This document shows, piece by piece, positions 15,589-15,635 of a stretch of DNA of 15,635 nt. Location of the stretch: the NCBI RefSeq assembly GCF_046159715.1, contig NZ_JBJXCT010000017.1, positions 1 to 15,635 on the forward strand. Direction: 5' to 3'. The DNA is from Pampinifervens sp037481935. GTDB lineage: Bacteria; Aquificota; Aquificia; Aquificales; Aquificaceae. The notes under the pieces were generated by a model. It did no database searches. It had not been told where the DNA came from and saw only the letters and a list, made by a program, of their open reading frames with translations. The stretch's first letter is position 1. Each line of letters opens with the position of its first letter. Made by a program: the position numbers and the translations under genes.

Positions 15589-15635
15589 ATTATGGTAAAA
15601 AAAAGCTCCCCATGGAAAACCCATAGGGAGGATTA
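15563..15635 (-). repeat. 73-bp inverted repeat, right copy
   Basis: This is a perfect inverted copy of 5-77 and reaches the last base of the window, so its outward end is unknown. Read inward on the minus strand it has the same order: terminator, AT-rich spacer, start of a -10 box. Confidence 0.95.
15597..15630 (-). terminator. intrinsic terminator of a gene right of the window
   Basis: Mirror copy of the left terminator: a 10-bp stem with a five-base loop followed by eight U on the minus strand. It would stop transcription entering the window from the right, before the dsrE-like promoter. Confidence 0.9.

Noticed and set aside
5..15635. Transposon or integrative element with 73-bp terminal repeats carrying pel
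   Set aside because: No transposase, integrase or resolvase is encoded, no target duplication can be seen, and the repeat holds a host-type terminator and promoter rather than transposon ends.
5..15635. End repeats as a fold-back assembly artefact
   Set aside because: Each copy joins smoothly to its own gene with a sensible -10 box and ribosome site, so both junctions look natural. An assembly limit just outside remains possible.
1..15635. CRISPR array, riboswitch or rRNA
   Set aside because: No regularly spaced direct repeats, conserved riboswitch cores or rRNA segments are seen; the only non-coding stretches longer than about 40 bases are the two ends, described above.

Overview
The window reads as chromosomal DNA of a thermophilic Gram-negative bacterium, most probably a member of the Aquificales (Aquificaceae). 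The main reasons are the branching enzyme at 12434-14350, whose sequence closely resembles the Aquifex GlgB as I remember it, the heavy use of ATA and AGG/AGA codons, the very tight overlapping gene packing, and outer-membrane export genes that imply a diderm envelope. The genus cannot be fixed from the sequence alone.

Positions 115-12357 hold one plus-strand operon for a Pel-type exopolysaccharide. It starts from a promoter next to a terminator and runs pelC, pelD, pelE, pelF, pelG, pelA, pelB1, pelB2, with a 4-base gap after pelC and overlaps everywhere else. All seven Pel functions are present: the c-di-GMP receptor PelD, the PelE and PelG inner-membrane partners, the cytoplasmic glycosyltransferase PelF, the periplasmic hydrolase/deacetylase PelA, the outer-membrane lipoprotein PelC and the export channel PelB. 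Two things depart from the Pseudomonas aeruginosa layout. The order is a circular permutation (CDEFGAB instead of ABCDEFG), and PelB is made as two proteins: a membrane-anchored TPR protein, and a separately secreted TPR plus beta-barrel protein with its own signal peptide.

A tRNA-Lys(CTT) gene follows at 12400-12472. Converging on it from the minus strand is glgB (12434-14350), whose open frame runs 39 bases into the tRNA gene and stops on the complement of the anticodon loop. Divergent from glgB, after only 27 bases, come a HEPN protein and a minimal (MNT) nucleotidyltransferase (14378-15077), a typical toxin-antitoxin style pair. A secreted DsrE-family protein (15053-15541, minus strand) closes the window and overlaps the MNT gene tail to tail. 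Base composition rises from pel (AT-rich) to the glgB/HEPN/MNT side.

The outermost 73 bases at each end (5-77 and 15563-15635) are perfect inverted copies of each other. Each copy holds a strong intrinsic terminator reading inward and the upstream part of an inward promoter, so pelC and the dsrE-like gene share nearly the same 5' region. This is either the edge of a longer duplicated transcription unit lying just outside the window, or a pair of inverted repeats able to recombine.
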